Shown here in pieces: positions 60,613 to 64,000 of a stretch of 64,000 nt of DNA. This DNA is from Siphonobacter curvatus (GTDB taxonomy: Bacteria > Bacteroidota > Bacteroidia > Cytophagales > Spirosomataceae): positions 2,666,001-2,730,000 of the forward strand of contig NZ_PTRA01000001.1 in the NCBI RefSeq assembly GCF_002943425.1, given 5' to 3'. Below the pieces are notes generated by a model, which had not been told where the DNA came from, ran no database searches, and saw nothing but the letters and a program-made list of their open reading frames with translations. Position 1 is the stretch's first letter; each line of letters starts with the position of its first letter. The position numbers were made by a program, and so were the translations under genes.

Positions 60613-60670
60613 TTCTCCCCGACTTTAAAAGCCCTGGATCACTCTGGGGCTTTTATGTAATTACCCACCT

Positions 60671-61183
60671 ATGGAGGTCAATCCTGAAGTGTTTGATGCC
60701 TTACAGGCTGAAAAACAAGAGCTCGACATACTCATCGAAAACGGCGTCAAATTCAAGACGCCCATTCGGAGCTGGCTACGCTTCCTGAGTAAAAAGAAAG
60801 AGCGAACCTTCATTATCCAGCAACCCTATTTAGGCACTCTGGACTATATCACTGCCGAGTACATCCGAATGGATTTCTCGGACGAGCGAATCAAGGAGGA
60901 CCCGCTCGGCGAATCGAAACGACTGGCCCTGGTGAATGCCAAACGCTGTGCTCGCATCATCGCCCTGTGCATTCTCAACGGTAAGCTAAAAATAGCTCTG
61001 TTCTCGGGTGTGTTGACGCAGTATCTGCTTTGGCGGGTAACCCCTTCCAAGCTATTCCAGATTGCTCTATTGATCAACACGATGAGCAACATCGCGGATT
61101 TTACAAACTCTATCAGATTGATGTCCACAAACCCAAGGGCGACAGCTCCGGATCTGATAGAGAAGAAGGAGCCAAAGGCCTAA
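60671..61183 (+). CDS. Tail assembly chaperone, zero-frame product
   Basis: 170 residues, helical, MEVNPEVFDALQAEKQELDI. The gene is between tail tube and tape measure and overlaps a second frame (-1), as lambda G/GT. A heptamer AAACCCA in the phase A-AAC-CCA is at 61129-61135. Without a shift, translation ends at 61183. Confidence 0.8.
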   Translation: MEVNPEVFDALQAEKQELDILIENGVKFKTPIRSWLRFLSKKKERTFIIQQPYLGTLDYITAEYIRMDFSDERIKEDPLGESKRLALVNAKRCARIIALCILNGKLKIALFSGVLTQYLLWRVTPSKLFQIALLINTMSNIADFTNSIRLMSTNPRATAPDLIEKKEPKA

Positions 61184-61404
61184 AAAGCCCTTTTGGTACG
61201 CGCGGGGCCATTTGTGCGCATTATGGCTGGTCATGGGAATACCTGCACTGGGGACTTCGCTGGCCAATCATGCAACGAGTTCTCATCGATGCCCCTGGCT
61301 ACGAGATGCCTAAGCCGGAAGAGAAAGAGGTCAAGGAAAAGAAAAAGCTGACCAAGCAGAATGCCAAGGACATCATGAATTACATCAATAGTCTTGACTC
61401 ATGA
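60671..61404 (+). CDS. Tail assembly chaperone, predicted -1 frameshift fusion (GT-like)
   Basis: The frame -1 to the chaperone is open to 61404 and encodes a sensible C-terminal domain (KGDSSGSDREEGAKGLKSPF, then ICAHYGWSWEYLHWGLRWPI). A -1 slip on AAACCCA at 61129-61135 would give LMSTNP-KGDSSG and a protein of about 244 residues. The tape measure start overlaps this stop (ATGA), which supports translation through it. Slippage efficiency cannot be judged from sequence. Confidence 0.65.
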
Positions 61405-64000
61405 ACAATTCGGGACCACTCGATTTTGAAGCCGATATCGACGATAGTTTTTTCAATCGAAAGATTGACGAGATGCAACGTCGTATCCTGGGTTTCGGAA
61501 CGTACGTTACCAACGAAACGGGCAAAATCGACAAGGGTTTCAAGGGCATTAGTCAATCTGCAGTACACTTTACTACTCAGCTGAGCGATGTTCCCGGCCA
61601 GATGAGTAAAGCCAGAAGCGAGGTAAGAGCCTTTGATGGAGCTTTGGGTTCAATTCGCGGCTTACCTCCTATCCTGAACCGTCAAATCAGCGATGCTCAA
61701 CGGGGCTTTGAAGGCTATTCCCGTACGGTACGCTCCGAAAACGACAGGATTGGCCAGAGCTTCAAGATGATGAGCCAGTTGGCTGCTGGCTATTTGACGT
61801 TTGCATCCCTTCAGCAGCTTCCCGGTGAAATCATTAAGGTAAGAGGTCAATACCAGCAATTGGAGATTGCCTTTACCACCATGTTGGGGAGTAAGGCAAA
61901 AGCCGATGCGCTGATTGCTGATGTTGCCCAGTTTGCCGCTAAAACCCCGTATGGTTTATCTGATACGGCTCAGGGAGCTAAGCAGCTACTTGCATATGGA
62001 GAGCAGGCCGAGAAGATTATTCCGACGCTTACCAAGCTTGGGGACATTGCCTCGGGTATTGGCGCCCCATTAAACGATATTGTGTATTTGTACGGTACCA
62101 CGATGACTCAGGGCCGTCTGTATACGCAGGATTTAAACCAGTTCACGGGTCGCGGTATTCCGATGATTCGGGAACTGGCCAAGCAGTTCGGGGTAGCCGA
62201 AAGTAAAGTCAAAGACCTGGTCGAACAGGGGAAAGTAGGTTTTCCAGAGGTGCAAAAGGTCATCGATAATCTGACCAAAAGCGGTTCGATGTTCGGCGGA
62301 CTCATGGAAGCTCAGTCTAAATCCTTGACAGGCCTTACCGCTCAGTTGGCTGATGCCTGGGATGCCATGCTCAATGAAATTGGTAAGAGCAACGAAGGAC
62401 TGCTCAATTCAGGAATTGGTGCAGCTTCTGCCCTAGTTGAGAATTACGAGAAGGTCATTGATGTCCTCAAAGTGATGGTGGCCACTTATGGTTCTTACCG
62501 TACAGCTGTAATAGCCGTTTCTGTTGTTGAAGGGATTAGGGCCTCAATGACGACTGTTGAAACCATCAAAAAGTTCAACGGAGCTAGCATGGTGGCCGTT
62601 CAAGTTACCAAGCAGCTAACTCTTGCTCAGACAGCCCAAGCTATCGCTTCTCAAGCCGCTACTAAAGCACAAACAGCTTTTAACGCCACTCTCCTAGCCA
62701 ATCCGTACATAGTTGCCGCAACTCTGTTAACCGGTTTGGTTACTGCGGTGGTATTTTTCAGAAACGAAGCTACCGAAGCCGAAAAGGTACAGGAACGTTT
62801 AAGTGAGGCCATGAACCGGGCTACGGAACAAGCATCCTCTGAAATTGCCAAGATTGAGATCCTTAAAACCCAGATTACTAATGAGAACCTAAGTCGGGAA
62901 GAGCGTAACAATAAACTTCAGGAACTTATCCGCTTATCACCAGATCACCTCAAGGCATTAACGCTTGAAAACGTCGCTACCGCTGACGGCACAAAAGCCA
63001 TTGATTCTTACGTCAATGCATTGAAGCGTAAGCTTGAGCTTCAGGAGATTGAAAAGGAGTTGACTGAATCTATTGATCGGCAAAGACAGGCCAAAGAAGG
63101 AAAATTTGATTTACCACTCTCTAAAGCTCTGGCACTAGGGTCTACTCAAACGGGTAGTATTACAGGTGTTCCTTCTACAAATAGAAACTTTGCCCAAGAA
63201 ACTGACCGCGAGCTTAGAAAGTATAATGACGAGGTTTATGCCAATGAGGAAAAACTACAGGCAAAGCTCAAGGAGCGGGTTAAAACGATTTCCGAGGTTG
63301 GCAAGGCTACCACATCTACCGAAGGCGGCAATCAGAAAGCCGTAGCTAAAACAGTTGAATGGTACGACGCTCAGATTAAATCTCTGAAAGAGCAGCAGGC
63401 CCAGAGTGCTACCTCCCGGGCCGAGTTTGATAAGTTCCAGAAGCAAATTGATGCCCTCGAGAAATCCCGTAACCGGTTGACGGGTCAGAAGACTAAAGCC
63501 GATAAAGATGCGGAAAAGGTTGGTCCGATGGGTAGTCTTTCCTACTGGGAAAACGTAGCTAAGAAAGCCCAGGAGGTTATCGATAAAACCCCTGAAACCA
63601 ATAAAGGGGTACTAGCCCGGCAAAACGCCATTAAACTGGATGCTGAACGCAAAGCGGCCGCGATCCGGAAAACCCTTGAGGTGAAAACCTTTGAGGATGA
63701 ACTCGCTGAGAAGAAAAAGCAGTACGAACTCTATACGAAATGGGTTGAATTCGTCGACAAGCAATCCGCCGACGAGCGGTTCAGCGATTTGCTCAAAAAT
63801 GGTAACACGTACGCTGATTACCTCAAAAATGAGATCGGTAAGCTCAAAGCCCTAGAGGACGAAGGTACTATTTCCGTAGAAGGCTCAAAGAACCTAGTCT
63901 CGTTGAATATCCAGTATCAGGAAGCCACGGGTGCTAAAACGGCCATTGATCTGTTCCGGGAAAGCCTTACCCGTGCCAAAGATGAAGCGAAGAACCTCAC
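61401..64000 (+). CDS. Tape measure protein, C-terminus outside window
   Basis: At least 866 residues, open at the window end. The tape-measure N-terminal domain is clear: QLEIAFTTMLGSKAKADALI, AKTPYGLSDTAQGAKQLLAY and FTGRGIPMIRELAKQFGV. A hydrophobic part (ANPYIVAATLLTGLVTAVVF) and long coiled coils follow (KVQERLSEAMNRATEQASSE, KSLKEQQAQSATSRAEFDKF). Determines tail length; its presence marks the phage as long-tailed. Confidence 0.93.
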   Translation, partial: MNNSGPLDFEADIDDSFFNRKIDEMQRRILGFGTYVTNETGKIDKGFKGISQSAVHFTTQLSDVPGQMSKARSEVRAFDGALGSIRGLPPILNRQISDAQRGFEGYSRTVRSENDRIGQSFKMMSQLAAGYLTFASLQQLPGEIIKVRGQYQQLEIAFTTMLGSKAKADALIADVAQFAAKTPYGLSDTAQGAKQLLAYGEQAEKIIPTLTKLGDIASGIGAPLNDIVYLYGTTMTQGRLYTQDLNQFTGRGIPMIRELAKQFGVAESKVKDLVEQGKVGFPEVQKVIDNLTKSGSMFGGLMEAQSKSLTGLTAQLADAWDAMLNEIGKSNEGLLNSGIGAASALVENYEKVIDVLKVMVATYGSYRTAVIAVSVVEGIRASMTTVETIKKFNGASMVAVQVTKQLTLAQTAQAIASQAATKAQTAFNATLLANPYIVAATLLTGLVTAVVFFRNEATEAEKVQERLSEAMNRATEQASSEIAKIEILKTQITNENLSREERNNKLQELIRLSPDHLKALTLENVATADGTKAIDSYVNALKRKLELQEIEKELTESIDRQRQAKEGKFDLPLSKALALGSTQTGSITGVPSTNRNFAQETDRELRKYNDEVYANEEKLQAKLKERVKTISEVGKATTSTEGGNQKAVAKTVEWYDAQIKSLKEQQAQSATSRAEFDKFQKQIDALEKSRNRLTGQKTKADKDAEKVGPMGSLSYWENVAKKAQEVIDKTPETNKGVLARQNAIKLDAERKAAAIRKTLEVKTFEDELAEKKKQYELYTKWVEFVDKQSADERFSDLLKNGNTYADYLKNEIGKLKALEDEGTISVEGSKNLVSLNIQYQEATGAKTAIDLFRESLTRAKDEAKNL

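Overview
The window comes from a member of the Bacteroidota, most likely Cytophagales (Spirosoma/Siphonobacter-like). Evidence for this is the family make-up (an RteC relic, Bacteroidetes-type tyrosine recombinases, AraC regulators with divergent reductases) and promoters of the TTTG(-33)/TAnnTTTG(-7) kind. About 46 kb on the right is an apparently intact tailed prophage that runs off the window. The left 18 kb is chromosomal DNA followed by a decayed integrated element.

Layout. (1) 1-2620: a small chromosomal redox cluster on the minus strand: AraC regulator, aldo/keto reductase and an NAD-dependent epimerase-like protein cut by the window start. (2) 2783-5875: a worn accessory island on the minus strand: an RteC-like relic, an ASCH/winged-helix gene split at an A8 run, an NmrA-like reductase, a glyoxalase-fold gene broken at an A7 run, and a second AraC regulator. 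(3) 6607-17981: an 11.3 kb segment between two 48-bp direct repeats (one mismatch) of the 3' end of a tRNA-Arg(TCT)-like gene. It holds a frameshifted integrase at each end, AT-rich cargo (unknown proteins and lipoproteins) and the remains of another phage (tail spike-like protein, membrane proteins, a GH19 endolysin with two nonsense codons, a 5'-truncated tail protein).

(4) 17982 to beyond 64000: the main prophage. An intact integrase sits next to the second tRNA fragment. It is followed by an AT-rich minus-strand cargo block that looks like a defence cassette (HEPN-motif protein, HNH endonuclease, beta-class DNA methyltransferase, DGQHR/DndB-like protein), a lipoprotein, and a CI-like repressor with operators overlapping the early promoter. 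After a structured tRNA-like region comes the early/replication operon: DUF2800 nuclease-like protein, DUF2815, family A DNA polymerase, a C5 methyltransferase overprinted by a second long reading frame, a VirE-type primase/helicase, VRR-NUC nuclease and SNF2 helicase. Next are accessory genes including umuD-umuC and a minus-strand three-gene insert.

The late genes form two divergent operons from a promoter region at 55765-56040. Leftward are tail hydrolase-like protein, M15 endolysin, holin and spanin candidates, then terminase small and large subunits, portal and head morphogenesis protein. Rightward are scaffold, decoration protein, major capsid protein, head-tail joining proteins, tail tube, a tail assembly chaperone with a -1 frameshift site, and the tape measure protein, cut by the window end. 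The most notable features are the overprinted methyltransferase, the four-gene defence-like cassette, two arrays of short repeats that may be replication or packaging sites, and the tRNA-like cluster.
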